A model generated the notes under the pieces. It had not been told where the DNA came from. It saw only the letters and a program-made list of their open reading frames with translations, and did not search any database. This document shows, piece after piece, positions 26,631 through 35,833 of a stretch of 64,000 bases of DNA (its first letter is position 1; every line of letters begins with the position of its first letter). Source of the DNA: an uncultured Allomuricauda sp. (GTDB lineage: Bacteria > Bacteroidota > Bacteroidia > Flavobacteriales > Flavobacteriaceae); the NCBI RefSeq assembly GCF_947499695.1, contig NZ_CANMPQ010000001.1, positions 186,001 through 250,000 on the forward strand, written 5' to 3'. Both the position numbers and the translations under genes were made by a program.

Positions 26631-28156
26631 AATTGGGCAATACATTTTTTATAAAAACGACTATCCTGTTTATCGGATTGATTGTTGGTTGCGGAGATTC
26701 CAAAACGGATGAACCAAATAAAGAAAAGACTAACAACGACATTTTCGTTGAAGTCACAGAGGGACGAATTGCATTGGATGGAGGTGTATCAAGAGGTGTT
26801 GCTTGGGGAGATTATGATGCGGACGGAGACCCAGACCTCTATGTTGCCAATTCAAGTGGACAGTGGAATGCCATATACAGGAATAACGGAGATGGAACTT
26901 TCAAAAAAATGACTGAAGGTGGAGGTGATATTGGAGCAATTTCAGAGACTGTGAAACACGGAGGAAACTCGGAAGGGGTAAATTGGGTTGATTATGACAA
27001 TGATGGTGATTTGGACTTGTATGTTGTGAGTAGAGGAGAGGAAGGGAATTTCCTGTTCGAAAATTTGGATAATTCGAGTTTCAAAAGAATAACGGATAGC
27101 CCTTTAACAGCTGAAGGAATTAGCGCTTCGATGGCCTGCTGGGCTGACATTGAAGGGGATGGAGACCTTGATGTTGTTGTAGTGGCTAGCGGGAGCGGTT
27201 CCAATCTGGCATTTAAAAATCTGGGAAATGGGAAGTTTGAAAAACTTGACGGTCATATACTTTCCAGTGGAAATGGCAGAGGACGGGCCTGCGCCTGTGG
27301 AGATGCCAATAATGATGGATTACCTGAATTTTATATTGCCAACGCAAGGACAGGGAATGAATATTATGCAAACCTTGGTGATTGGAATTTTGAATCGGTA
27401 AATGAGGGGCATATGGTTGAAGACATTGGATATTCCTATGGAGTGTCCTGGGCCGATTATGATGGAGATGGTGACCTTGATCTTTTTCTCGCCAATTTTG
27501 ATAAACGCAATTTTCTCTATCAGAATGATGGTCAGGGAGTTTTTACGACCTTGACCAAAAGCATTTTAACCACGGAAACGGGAGGGGCTTCCAAAGGACA
27601 TTCATGGGGAGATTATGACAATGACGGTGATTTGGACCTATTCATTGCAAACGGTACTTATCGACCTAAAATGAACAACTTCCTATACCTTAATCAGGGG
27701 AAAGGCGATTTCGTTAAGGATTATTCAGAGATTATCGTAAAGCACGCGGATACTTCCGCTGGAATGGCACATGCAGACTTCGATAGAGATGGAGATTTAG
27801 ATATTTTCGTGGCCAATTGGGGCAGTTCCGACCAAATAAACCGATTCTATAAAAATACAACCAGTGGAAACCATTGGATGTCTTTACGATTGACAGGAAA
27901 AGAAGCCAACAAATATGGTATTGGTTCACGTGTGACCCTATTTTATGATAAGCATTCCCAAACCCGATGGATGTATCCGGTAACAGGTTATGGTAGTCAA
28001 GATGACTATGAACTACACTTTGGACTTGGTGCGGTTTCCAAAATAGACTCGTTACAGCTTGTATGGCCAAATGGTCAAACAGATGTGCATAAATCCATTG
28101 AAATAAACAAACACTATTTAGCTGTTGAAAGTGGGAATTTGGAGGTCATCAATTAA
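26621..28156 (+). CDS. CRTAC1/UnbV-type VCBS-repeat lipoprotein
   Basis: A 511-residue lipoprotein (lipobox LIVGC, Cys about residue 25). At least seven FG-GAP/VCBS-type repeats carry calcium-binding loops such as DYDADGDPDLYVAN, DYDNDGDLDLYVVS and DFDRDGDLDIFVAN, predicting a seven-bladed propeller. The C-terminal ~100 residues are an ASPIC/UnbV domain (GIGSRVTLFYD ... LQLVWPNGQTD). Function of this family is not settled; it is extracellular and often metal-rich. It overlaps the phosphatase gene by 10 bases, so it is co-expressed and may work with it. Confidence 0.85.
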   Translation: MEMKLGNTFFIKTTILFIGLIVGCGDSKTDEPNKEKTNNDIFVEVTEGRIALDGGVSRGVAWGDYDADGDPDLYVANSSGQWNAIYRNNGDGTFKKMTEGGGDIGAISETVKHGGNSEGVNWVDYDNDGDLDLYVVSRGEEGNFLFENLDNSSFKRITDSPLTAEGISASMACWADIEGDGDLDVVVVASGSGSNLAFKNLGNGKFEKLDGHILSSGNGRGRACACGDANNDGLPEFYIANARTGNEYYANLGDWNFESVNEGHMVEDIGYSYGVSWADYDGDGDLDLFLANFDKRNFLYQNDGQGVFTTLTKSILTTETGGASKGHSWGDYDNDGDLDLFIANGTYRPKMNNFLYLNQGKGDFVKDYSEIIVKHADTSAGMAHADFDRDGDLDIFVANWGSSDQINRFYKNTTSGNHWMSLRLTGKEANKYGIGSRVTLFYDKHSQTRWMYPVTGYGSQDDYELHFGLGAVSKIDSLQLVWPNGQTDVHKSIEINKHYLAVESGNLEVIN

Positions 28157-28177
28157 CCCTTCTAAGACTAAGAATAT

Positions 28178-29620
28178 TTAATCTCGATGGTTTCTTCTTT
28201 TTTGGACAATCTCCCGGATAGACAGAACAAGTCGCTCAATATCCGAAAGTGTGGTTGCCTTGCTCATAAAGACCAAACGCAAATACCTGGTTTCATTAAA
28301 TAGGGTGGAGGTCAAGTAAAAGTCTTTGTTCTTTAAAAGCTGTTTTCGAATTTCGATTTGAAGCTGGTCGTCTCCTTCGTGTTTAAAACATAAGATATTG
28401 CTTTGAGGTGCAACAGGACAATCAAAATCGGGAAGCTTTCGCAAATAGGTATAAGCTTTAAAGGCGAGTTGGTACCTGCTGTCAATATATTCAACAAGGC
28501 CTTGTTCACCAATTGTTCCGAGCACAAAGAATAGTTTTTCGCCAAGCCCGGATTTTGTCGTTTCCAAAGTCCATTGCAACGAATCATAACCCAGCTGGTC
28601 TTTTTCATGGAATAAATAGCTGGCGTTATCGCCAACATGGATTCCCTTGACTAGGTCTTCATGTTTTTTTACAAGCAAAGCCGCACATAGGGATGGAGTT
28701 TGTAATAGTTTATGTGCATCCCATGTTAATGAATCTGCACGGATAACGCCTTTGAGCAGATGGCGATATTTTTCGGAAAGAAGAACACTGGCTCCATGAG
28801 CTCCATCAACATGCATCCAAAGCCTGTTTTCTGAACAAAAATCCGCAATTTCATCCAAGGGGTCATAAATACCTACAGAAGTACTACAGGCATTAGCGAC
28901 CAAAGCTATAGGCTGCTTGCCTTCAGATTTAACGTTACTTAGGGTATTTATTAGTCTATCAGGAATAATTGCACCAGTTTGGTCAACATCCACAAAAAAT
29001 ATGGATGATTTCCCAAACCCAATTACACCAGCTGCCTTGGTCAAGGAATAATGACATTCAGATGGAAGAAGTAGTGCCAAATCGGAACTATGACCGACTT
29101 CCCAAATGGCGGGAACAACCTTGCTTCTGGCAATAACCAAGGCGGTGAGATTAGCAATGGAACCTCCATTCACAAAGACACCCCCGCCATGCACTAGATT
29201 TTGTGATGTATTTGGTTTTTTATCAGGAATAGTTTTCCATCCCACATGCTCAAGCATCCAGTTTATCATAAAATGTTCAACAGAAGCCGAAGCCGGTCCC
29301 ATTTCATATACGGAAGGCACATTATTGGTAAAAGCATTTATCAATGCCGCGAAAGAAGCAGCATAATGAGGTGGAGCACATTGATGTCCCAAGTAACCCG
29401 GATGGTGTAAGCGAGTATGAAGGTTTAAGTAGTCATTGACGAACTTCTCAAGTGTTGCACCCTGCAGTTCCCCTTTGCTAGTAATCTTTTTTAGATTTAA
29501 AATCTTGATTACTTTATGTAGCGGTTCTTGATTGATGACATTCACCCTACCTTTATTTGAAGCTTTGATAAAGGTCTCAAGGGCGGAAGCAATTTCAGAA
29601 ATAGTGTTTATATAATCCAT
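28178..29620 (-). CDS. PLP-dependent group II decarboxylase (aromatic/acidic amino acid type)
   Basis: A 480-residue fold-type I PLP enzyme. HVDGAHGAS (about 270-278) holds the Asp that binds the pyridine nitrogen. SLTWDAHKLL (about 297-306) contains the Schiff-base Lys near 304. NGGSIANLTAL and the HHPGYLGHQ region are typical of the glutamate/aspartate/DOPA/tyrosine decarboxylase group, including PanP-like and siderophore-pathway members. Substrate cannot be fixed from sequence; the ORF is complete. An inverted repeat matching that of the acid phosphatase operon lies 12 bases upstream, so it probably belongs to the same ArsR-controlled set. Confidence 0.85.
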   Translation of the reverse strand: MDYINTISEIASALETFIKASNKGRVNVINQEPLHKVIKILNLKKITSKGELQGATLEKFVNDYLNLHTRLHHPGYLGHQCAPPHYAASFAALINAFTNNVPSVYEMGPASASVEHFMINWMLEHVGWKTIPDKKPNTSQNLVHGGGVFVNGGSIANLTALVIARSKVVPAIWEVGHSSDLALLLPSECHYSLTKAAGVIGFGKSSIFFVDVDQTGAIIPDRLINTLSNVKSEGKQPIALVANACSTSVGIYDPLDEIADFCSENRLWMHVDGAHGASVLLSEKYRHLLKGVIRADSLTWDAHKLLQTPSLCAALLVKKHEDLVKGIHVGDNASYLFHEKDQLGYDSLQWTLETTKSGLGEKLFFVLGTIGEQGLVEYIDSRYQLAFKAYTYLRKLPDFDCPVAPQSNILCFKHEGDDQLQIEIRKQLLKNKDFYLTSTLFNETRYLRLVFMSKATTLSDIERLVLSIREIVQKRRNHRD

Positions 29621-29631
29621 TAATATTGTAT

Positions 29632-29647
29632 ATCGTTAATATACGAT
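29632..29647. promoter_or_regulatory. Inverted repeat upstream of the decarboxylase gene
   Basis: ATCGTTAATATACGAT with perfect ATCGT/ACGAT arms, 11 bases from the start codon of the minus-strand decarboxylase gene. Near-identical to 25724-25739. Proposed ArsR-family operator. Confidence 0.55.
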
Positions 29648-29734
29648 TTAATATAAAACTATAAAACTACAACTGCAAGTCCCACGAGATACTTTTTGTG
29701 TCCATTATACTATTTTTTTTAAAGAGTATTAGTT

Positions 29735-29742
29735 TATATTTG
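29735..29742 (+). promoter_or_regulatory. TAnnTTTG -7 element of the tRNA-Pro gene
   Basis: TATATTTG matches the Bacteroidota -7 consensus, 11 bases before the mature tRNA 5' end. No TTTG at a suitable -33 distance is seen. Confidence 0.5.
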
Positions 29743-29753
29743 CAATCCATTTT

Positions 29754-29828
29754 CGGGATGTGGCGCAGCCCGGTTAGCGCACACGCCTGGGGGGCGTGGG
29801 GTCGCAGGTTCAAATCCTGTCATCCCGA
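29754..29828 (+). tRNA. tRNA-Pro (anticodon GGG)
   Basis: A 75-base cloverleaf can be folded by eye. Acceptor stem CGGGATG/CATCCCG (29754-29760 with 29821-29827), discriminator A. The D arm includes GCGC. Anticodon stem CACGC/GCGTG encloses the loop CTGGGGG, giving anticodon GGG (Pro). The T arm is CAGG-TTCAAAT-CCTG. The 3' CCA is not encoded. Confidence 0.93.
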
Positions 29829-29849
29829 CAAAGATTTTAAATGGGTATC

Positions 29850-29885
29850 AAAGCACTGTCGATTAACAAGTTGGCGGTGCTTTTT
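29850..29885 (+). terminator. Intrinsic terminator after tRNA-Pro
   Basis: AAAGCAC (29850-29856) pairs with GTGCTTT (29877-29883), and the stem runs into a T tract. Position directly after the tRNA supports the call. Confidence 0.65.
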
Positions 29886-29987
29886 GTTTATAGTGGATTC
29901 GACTAATATTATCTGAAATAGGTTTAGTACACTATGTTTGAGTATTTGTTTACTACTAGACAGCTGGTTATTATGTCTCGCTAGCTT

Positions 29988-30506
29988 TTATTCCAAATTT
30001 TGAATTAACACAGTGGCTTCCAAAAAGTTCTTTCTGGTTCTATAATTTTTGTTTGAAGTAAAATCCACGTGGATGATTTCTCCAAACCCGGAATGTTTCT
30101 CTATAGAATGAATAGTTTTTAGAATAGAAGCAAAACTGCCTCTGAGCACAAAATTATAGGTGATAAAAGTAGTTTCGTTAACCACCGCAATATGGGAAGG
30201 ATTATAATCTATAAGTGCTAGGTTGTTTTTTGAAACCTCCTGATTTATTATACGCAACAGATTATTTTCCATTGAGGTATTGTTGAGGTTTAAAACTTGA
30301 AGGATGGAATCTAAATATATTTCCTTTTTAGATAGTAGAAGCAGTTGTTGGGGAATATTCTTATATAGATTTTCCTCATTTTTCATAATGCGATACTCAC
30401 TTTCCAATGCCAAGGTATTTGATATAGCTATTTTATAGCATAACCATAGTGATATCAATATCAATAAACCTAAAATTATATTCTTTTTCCTAAAACCCGA
30501 TAGCAT
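29988..30506 (-). CDS. PilO/GspM-like inner-membrane protein of a T2SS/T4P-like system
   Basis: About 172 residues: a short basic N-terminus, one transmembrane helix (about 10-28, NIILGLLILISLWLCYKIA), a helical/coiled region, then a small alpha-beta domain (residues ~75-170) in which a ferredoxin-like fold is plausible. This layout matches PilO/GspM, which sits with GspL/PilN on the inner-membrane platform. Sequence similarity alone is weak; the call rests on topology and on being last in the GspG-O-E-D-L run. I chose the Met at 30506 (17-base overlap with the GspL-like gene); the frame is open to 30566. Confidence 0.6.
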   Translation of the reverse strand: MLSGFRKKNIILGLLILISLWLCYKIAISNTLALESEYRIMKNEENLYKNIPQQLLLLSKKEIYLDSILQVLNLNNTSMENNLLRIINQEVSKNNLALIDYNPSHIAVVNETTFITYNFVLRGSFASILKTIHSIEKHSGFGEIIHVDFTSNKNYRTRKNFLEATVLIQNLE

Positions 30507-31704
30507 TAATTTGGATTTTAAAGTTAGAACTGCTCTTGTTTTTATAGTCGAAATCTTTGGTCTCAACCGATTTGACCCATTTCAACGCCTCGAGTCGAGT
30601 AATCCACGATGAAAAATTTTCATTGTCCATACTGGTACCCATTACCAAGATTTCTTGTTCTTGTAATTCAATGGGTTTGGACTCCTGGATAGGTTTTGAT
30701 AGTGGTTGATATAGCAGTTTTGTCAACAAAATACTTGATGGTACAGTAGCTCCTATTTCATCCAGATAAAAGGATGCTTTAGAATTTGAAACGGACAACA
30801 CCGCATCTACCTTTTTTTCTTTATCCTCAACCTTTTGTTGCATCGCGATCAAGCTTTTTTTGTTCGTGTTACTAAAAGACAAATTGTCCTTTAAGGATTG
30901 AACTTTATTAAAGTAAAAATTGAAAAATAAAAAGTTTACTAGCAATAGAATCAACATAAAAGCCAATGAAGAGCGCAAAAGCAGATAAAAAGCTCTTTTA
31001 TTTTCAAATTCTCTTTGAAGATTGTTTAGTTCAGCATTGTAATTGGAATTGTAATCGACGTTGTTGAACAAAAAGTTCAAAATTCCAGAAAAGGCCAATA
31101 AGCCGGAACTTTCAATAGGCAGGCCATTGATATTGTACGTTGCGGAAGGGTTCTTTTTGGCTTTTATAATTTTAATTCCATTAGTTGGATTATGGTCAAG
31201 TCTTATTTCTTCGGAGTTAGTGAAAACCACATCCTGATTGATATATTCTATGATGGTGTTTAGTGAACATGGGCCTAATGAAAAACCAACAACGTTGAAT
31301 TTTAGATCTTTCAATTTGTTTATATATGAAAGAATTGCGTCCTTTTTTGCAACGCTTATTACCGATTGTTTCTTAAGTTCTGAAATTTGAAAGTAGAAAC
31401 TCTCTAAATCCAAACCAGGAAACGTATGCTCAACAACTGCTCTACCCTTATAAGTTGATTGAAGCTCCAAAACCTTTGTAATAACCCCTTCTGCATTGTA
31501 CACTAAATATATTGGGGTTGTGTTTTCAGCAAATTTTGAAATATAATCAAGGTTGGTGACCCTTTCTTTATGGGTGATGGTGAGTTGGCCTTTCTTCCGT
31601 TTTACTTCCAATAAATGAAACGATATGGTCTCATCTATCTGATAGACCTCCAATGCATAAAAGGTTCTTCCTTTGGAGAAATATGTTTTTAGAAGGTCTA
31701 ACAC
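30490..31704 (-). CDS. GspL-like (PilM-PilN fusion) platform protein
   Basis: A 404-residue protein. The N-terminal ~220 residues are soluble and could adopt the actin-like fold of PilM/GspL cytoplasmic domains. A single transmembrane helix (about 233-256, SSLAFMLILLLVNFLFFNFYF) is followed by a coiled segment and a C-terminal alpha-beta domain like PilN/GspL periplasmic domains. It would connect the GspE ATPase to the membrane platform. Its start overlaps the GspD stop by 1 base. The family call is by topology and gene order; no strong sequence motif is visible. Confidence 0.6.
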   Translation of the reverse strand: MLDLLKTYFSKGRTFYALEVYQIDETISFHLLEVKRKKGQLTITHKERVTNLDYISKFAENTTPIYLVYNAEGVITKVLELQSTYKGRAVVEHTFPGLDLESFYFQISELKKQSVISVAKKDAILSYINKLKDLKFNVVGFSLGPCSLNTIIEYINQDVVFTNSEEIRLDHNPTNGIKIIKAKKNPSATYNINGLPIESSGLLAFSGILNFLFNNVDYNSNYNAELNNLQREFENKRAFYLLLRSSLAFMLILLLVNFLFFNFYFNKVQSLKDNLSFSNTNKKSLIAMQQKVEDKEKKVDAVLSVSNSKASFYLDEIGATVPSSILLTKLLYQPLSKPIQESKPIELQEQEILVMGTSMDNENFSSWITRLEALKWVKSVETKDFDYKNKSSSNFKIQINAIGF

Positions 31705-33932
31705 TAATATATAACCGTTGGTTTAATCAGAATTGTCAATTTTTGTTTGGAATCTTCTCTTCTTCTTTTGCTAAAAAGCCATTTGATTACCGGTATTCTT
31801 GCCAAAAAAGGAACTCCACTACCGCTATCATTTTTTACTTTTTCTTCAAGCCCTCCCAATATGGCCAAATCTTGGTTTTGCATTCTAATAATAGAACTAA
31901 ATTCCCGGGAAGTTAATCCCGGTGGAGCATCCTCGTCAATACGTTCAGAGCTAAAATCGGATTGGATGACATTGATGTCCAAAGTAACCTGCCCATTGCC
32001 AGAAACGAGAGGTTTTATACTTACCGCCAATTCAGCATCTATGGGTTGAAAGTTCCGTATTTCCGATGCTGTTGGAATCTGCGACCCAAAAAAGTTCTGA
32101 CTCGTGACTACATAATAGGTAGTTTCTCCGATAGACAGATTGGCACGATGCCCGTTTAAAGTAGAGAGTTTGGGGGTAGATTTTATTTTTATGTTTCCAT
32201 TAGCTTCCATGGCCTTGATGGTGGCAAAAAACTCAGGAACCACACGTCCAATGTTAAAGGATCCGAAACCATCAAAGCCGCCAATAATTTTGTTGACTGT
32301 TTTTGCTCCAAGGGTCAAATCGGTTTCAGGGAAAATCCCTCCTCGAGTTGCTACAGGTTCATCTCCAATTCCCCAGCTGATTCCCGTCTCAATTGTTGCA
32401 GACCTTCTTACCTCAATAAGCATAACTTCAATCAACACAACCGGAACCGGCCTATCAATTTGTCGTATAAATTTTTTGAATCGGTTGATATTGGCTGCGG
32501 GTCCACTGACCAAAAAGCTATTGAGTTCATAGTCAATTTTGATATCTAAATCTGCAACTACATCATCGGGTAGAATACTGACAATCGCTTCAGCATTTGA
32601 AGAATAATCACCAAATTGATTGTTTTGGGTATTTATACGTCTAGTGTTATTGGTGTTTTGCCGTAAATTTCCTTGGTTATTCCCAAATCCGTTGACTCCA
32701 CCGTTTTGAAATCCTCCTCCCACATAATTGACCCCGCTGTTTACGGTTCTCCCGGCTGACCTTCCGTAACCAGTTGATTGCATGGGGTCACCCAACAGCT
32801 CCACTGAACGATGCATCATTTGCACTACTTCTAATTTTCGCACGCTCAGTTGATCTGCGGTACCAAAAAAATATCGATCATTTTCCTTTTTAAAGGTAAA
32901 ATTGGTGTTGTTTTGGGTAGGAGAGGGGGTTACATTGGCCCTACCTTGGTTTTGGTTGCGATTTCTATCTTGAGATTGGGTATTTTGTGATCCATTTGTG
33001 GAATTGATACCGGATGGTTGAACTGCTTCGCTTTCAAATATTTTTGTCAAGAGCTCATCATAATAAATCTGTTTCGCTTTAAAAGTAACATTGCCTGCCT
33101 GCGTTAATGGAGTTGCCATATAAATGTCCAAATCTAAGTCCAAGCTGATTTCTTGTACAATGTCAGCGATGGGGACGTCAGTGAAGTCAACATTCAATAT
33201 TCGGTTTATGGTGTCCAATACCTGATAGTAAAAATCTTCACCCGAAGCACGACCACGAGAGCGTCCTTGTTTTGGTGAATTGTTTACGTCTGCCTGATCA
33301 AAAAGATAAAACCCGTCGCGAGACTTGGAGTAGATAAGATTGTTAGCTTCGGCTATATTTTTCATGGCAAGGTCCATCGGAACATCTTTAATGTAAATGG
33401 ATAAAGGAATGTTCTCCATTCCTTTGGAATACAACAGATTTTGTCCAGATTCATCTATGATTTTCCGGAAAGCCTTTCCCAATGAGTCACCTTTTAAATC
33501 CATTGAGATAAGGTTGTTCAGAGCATCAAAATTTACAAGCGCTTCCTTCTCTGGAATAATCTCGGGAGGAGGACTGTATTTTAAAATGGAGAGAATATTA
33601 CCAGTGAAATTTATATCCAAGCCATATTGCTTGCACAAGAAGACTAGTAAATCCGCTACCGTTACATTTGAGAAATTATTAACGACGTTTATACCGTGCA
33701 GACTGGGGTCAATGTTGATATTAATTTTATGAACCTGCGAAACAGCCAAAAGAAAATTTGATAAGGATACACTGTTTACATTGATATCGAGCTTTAAGTT
33801 CTCAGAAAGCCCTGGATTATCAACCGCCAGTGCTTCCAAATTGTTTTGAATACTTTGTATACGCAATTCCTCTTGCTGTGAGAAAACAGAAATTGACAGG
33901 AACAAAAAAATCAATAGGAGGTTCTTCTTCAT
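31704..33932 (-). CDS. Type II/IV pilus-type secretin (GspD/PilQ-like)
   Basis: A 742-residue outer-membrane channel protein with a signal peptide (about residues 1-18). Near the N-terminus are STN/secretin-N domains (NSVSLSNFLLAVSQVHKININID and similar repeats), then a low-complexity Asn/Gln/Gly-rich stretch (about 310-460). The C-terminal secretin domain holds VPVVLIEVMLIEVRRS, GSFNIGRVVPEFFATIKAMEANG, STPKLSTLNGHRANL and the closing GGLEEKVKNDSGSGVPFLARIP, which are secretin hallmarks. It forms the exit pore. The Asn-rich insert is unusual. It lies between the GspE and GspL-like genes. Confidence 0.9.
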   Translation of the reverse strand: MKKNLLLIFLFLSISVFSQQEELRIQSIQNNLEALAVDNPGLSENLKLDINVNSVSLSNFLLAVSQVHKININIDPSLHGINVVNNFSNVTVADLLVFLCKQYGLDINFTGNILSILKYSPPPEIIPEKEALVNFDALNNLISMDLKGDSLGKAFRKIIDESGQNLLYSKGMENIPLSIYIKDVPMDLAMKNIAEANNLIYSKSRDGFYLFDQADVNNSPKQGRSRGRASGEDFYYQVLDTINRILNVDFTDVPIADIVQEISLDLDLDIYMATPLTQAGNVTFKAKQIYYDELLTKIFESEAVQPSGINSTNGSQNTQSQDRNRNQNQGRANVTPSPTQNNTNFTFKKENDRYFFGTADQLSVRKLEVVQMMHRSVELLGDPMQSTGYGRSAGRTVNSGVNYVGGGFQNGGVNGFGNNQGNLRQNTNNTRRINTQNNQFGDYSSNAEAIVSILPDDVVADLDIKIDYELNSFLVSGPAANINRFKKFIRQIDRPVPVVLIEVMLIEVRRSATIETGISWGIGDEPVATRGGIFPETDLTLGAKTVNKIIGGFDGFGSFNIGRVVPEFFATIKAMEANGNIKIKSTPKLSTLNGHRANLSIGETTYYVVTSQNFFGSQIPTASEIRNFQPIDAELAVSIKPLVSGNGQVTLDINVIQSDFSSERIDEDAPPGLTSREFSSIIRMQNQDLAILGGLEEKVKNDSGSGVPFLARIPVIKWLFSKRRREDSKQKLTILIKPTVIY

Positions 33933-33936
33933 TCGA

Positions 33937-35355
33937 TCAGTTGGTTAATAAGGGATAAATTTCCTCTATCGAGGTAGTGCCATTTTCCATTAAGGAAAGC
34001 GCATTGTCTTTTAAGGTCATTATTTGTCGTTCTTGTAAATATTCTTGTATGTCCAGCACATTGTTCTTTATATGTGGAATCAGTGTTTTGTTTATGGGAA
34101 TAATCTCATAAATTGCTTTTCTTCCATTGTAGCCAGTATGGTGACATTCTTGGCATCCAACAGGTGAAAAATGAAATTTTAAGTCTTTTGGCGGATTAAA
34201 ACCTTCAGGAAATAACTCTTTCTGAATTACATCTTGTCTTTTGCACTTAGGACATAGTTTTCTAACCAGCCGCTGTGCAACACTTATATTTAAGGTATTT
34301 GCAATTAGAAAAGGAGGGACACCCATGTCAATCAATCTTGAAATTGTGGCCCATGCAGAATTGGTGTGTATTGTGGAAAGTACTAAATGGCCCGTTAAGG
34401 CCGCTCTAATAGCCATGTTGGCAGTTTTCACATCCCGAATCTCACCGACCATGATAATATCTGGGTCTTGACGTAAAAATGTGCGAAGTGAACTAGCAAA
34501 GTCCAAGCCAATACTTTCTTTCAATTGCACCTGGTTGACTCCTTCTAGCGTATATTCAATCGGATCTTCAATGGTTAGGATATTGGTCTTGGCATCATTT
34601 AACAATTTTAAAGTTGCATAAAGAGTTGTGGTCTTACCTGAACCTGTTGGCCCCGATATTAAGACAATTCCGTTGGGATTTTTGATACCTTCCTTATAGC
34701 GACGAAGTTCATGAGCGTTAAACCCCAGATCTTCTAAACTTACCGATTGGGTGTCCTTGTTTAAAATTCGTAAAACAATTTTTTCGCCGAAAAGTGTTGG
34801 GAGGGACGATACTCTGATATCGAATTCTTGGTTGTTATATTTTACTGTGATTCTTCCATCCTGAGGCAATCTTTTTTCCGCAATGTCTAAATCGGCCCTG
34901 ATTTTGATTTTATTTACAATGGTTGGATATTCATGAATTGGCACATTGAATTGTTCCACCAATTTTCCATCCAAACGAAAACGAACCCGGCATTGGGTCT
35001 CGTAAGGTTCAAAATGGATATCACTACTTCCAATGGCCTTGGCATTGATCAATATTTTCTCCAAAAAATCGGGAGTGTAGTGAAGTTCGCTATTTTGATT
35101 GACCTTAGCCTGTCGATAGTTTGCAGTCAAAAAATCTTGAAGCAATGGGGTCTCAAGAACTTCTAGCTTAAGGGGAACATCCAAAACAATACGTAATTCG
35201 GATAGAAGATCTTCTGGGGAAGTAGAATCTGTATAAAAGGTTAGGACATCATCCAATTTAGTTTTTGGCACAATTCTATAATGGAATGCTTGCTCAGCAG
35301 AAATCCACTGTACAAGTTCAGGTGCTAATCGTAATTTCTTTTCCTTAATATCCAT
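33937..35355 (-). CDS. GspE/PilB-type secretion ATPase
   Basis: A 472-residue hexameric AAA-type ATPase that drives pseudopilus assembly. Visible motifs: SSDIHFEPYE, RVRFRLDGKL, Walker A GPTGSGKTT (about 235-243), the Asp box TIEDPIEY, Walker B DPDIIMVGEIRD (about 297-308), the His box TGHLVLSTIHTN and a tetracysteine zinc site (CPKC near 368-371 and CQEC near 400-403). The zinc site is typical of assembly ATPases (GspE/PilB) rather than the retraction ATPase PilT. It overlaps the prepilin peptidase gene by 11 bases and ends 4 bases before the secretin gene. Confidence 0.93.
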   Translation of the reverse strand: MDIKEKKLRLAPELVQWISAEQAFHYRIVPKTKLDDVLTFYTDSTSPEDLLSELRIVLDVPLKLEVLETPLLQDFLTANYRQAKVNQNSELHYTPDFLEKILINAKAIGSSDIHFEPYETQCRVRFRLDGKLVEQFNVPIHEYPTIVNKIKIRADLDIAEKRLPQDGRITVKYNNQEFDIRVSSLPTLFGEKIVLRILNKDTQSVSLEDLGFNAHELRRYKEGIKNPNGIVLISGPTGSGKTTTLYATLKLLNDAKTNILTIEDPIEYTLEGVNQVQLKESIGLDFASSLRTFLRQDPDIIMVGEIRDVKTANMAIRAALTGHLVLSTIHTNSAWATISRLIDMGVPPFLIANTLNISVAQRLVRKLCPKCKRQDVIQKELFPEGFNPPKDLKFHFSPVGCQECHHTGYNGRKAIYEIIPINKTLIPHIKNNVLDIQEYLQERQIMTLKDNALSLMENGTTSIEEIYPLLTN

Positions 35356-35833
35356 AGAGCGTTGGAGATGGAAAGATGAAGTTATATGCGAATATGAAAA
35401 TGAGAAATGAACTCATTAACCCAGCTAAAGGAACTGTTTGCAGGTGTAACTTTTTTTTAAAAACAAAAAACAACAGTAGTGCAAATAAAATGGCATTTGT
35501 AAAGAGGATAACAAATGTTATTGTTGGAAAACCAATTGCAAAGGCATAAAAAAACAAAATATCACCCAACCCTAAACTATGATTTAAAAACCTCTTTTTA
35601 AATATGATGCGAGTTGTCAAATACAGCACCCCTAAAATCAACGTGACAAATAACACATTCAAAGCGATATAATTTAAAAAGGCCAAAGGTTCTGCAGTGT
35701 TTAAAAAATGAACAAGTCCCAGTAAGATTGAGGCCAACGGAAACAGAAACCAATAAACTTGTCGTTCCTTAAAATCCTGAATTGTAATGTAGCCTAAGCA
35801 AATCATGGTCAAAACTGTTAGTGCAGTAATCAA
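35345..35833 (-). CDS. Minimal A24 prepilin peptidase (catalytic domain only)
   Basis: A 162-residue polytopic membrane protein with about six hydrophobic segments. The two catalytic Asp residues of A24 aspartyl proteases are present: Asp20 in IQDFKERQVYW and Asp91 in GLGDILFF (GxGD). The N-terminal methylase domain with its zinc-binding Cys pairs, found in most PilD/GspO, is absent, so pseudopilins would be cleaved but probably not N-methylated by this protein. It overlaps the pseudopilin gene by 4 bases and the ATPase gene by 11. Confidence 0.85.
   Translation of the reverse strand: MITALTVLTMICLGYITIQDFKERQVYWFLFPLASILLGLVHFLNTAEPLAFLNYIALNVLFVTLILGVLYLTTRIIFKKRFLNHSLGLGDILFFYAFAIGFPTITFVILFTNAILFALLLFFVFKKKLHLQTVPLAGLMSSFLIFIFAYNFIFPSPTLYGY

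Noticed and set aside
29754..29885. Integration site (tRNA attachment) for an island covering the T2SS/RHS region
   Set aside because: tRNA genes are common targets, but I found no integrase gene and no repeated tRNA 3' end further along.
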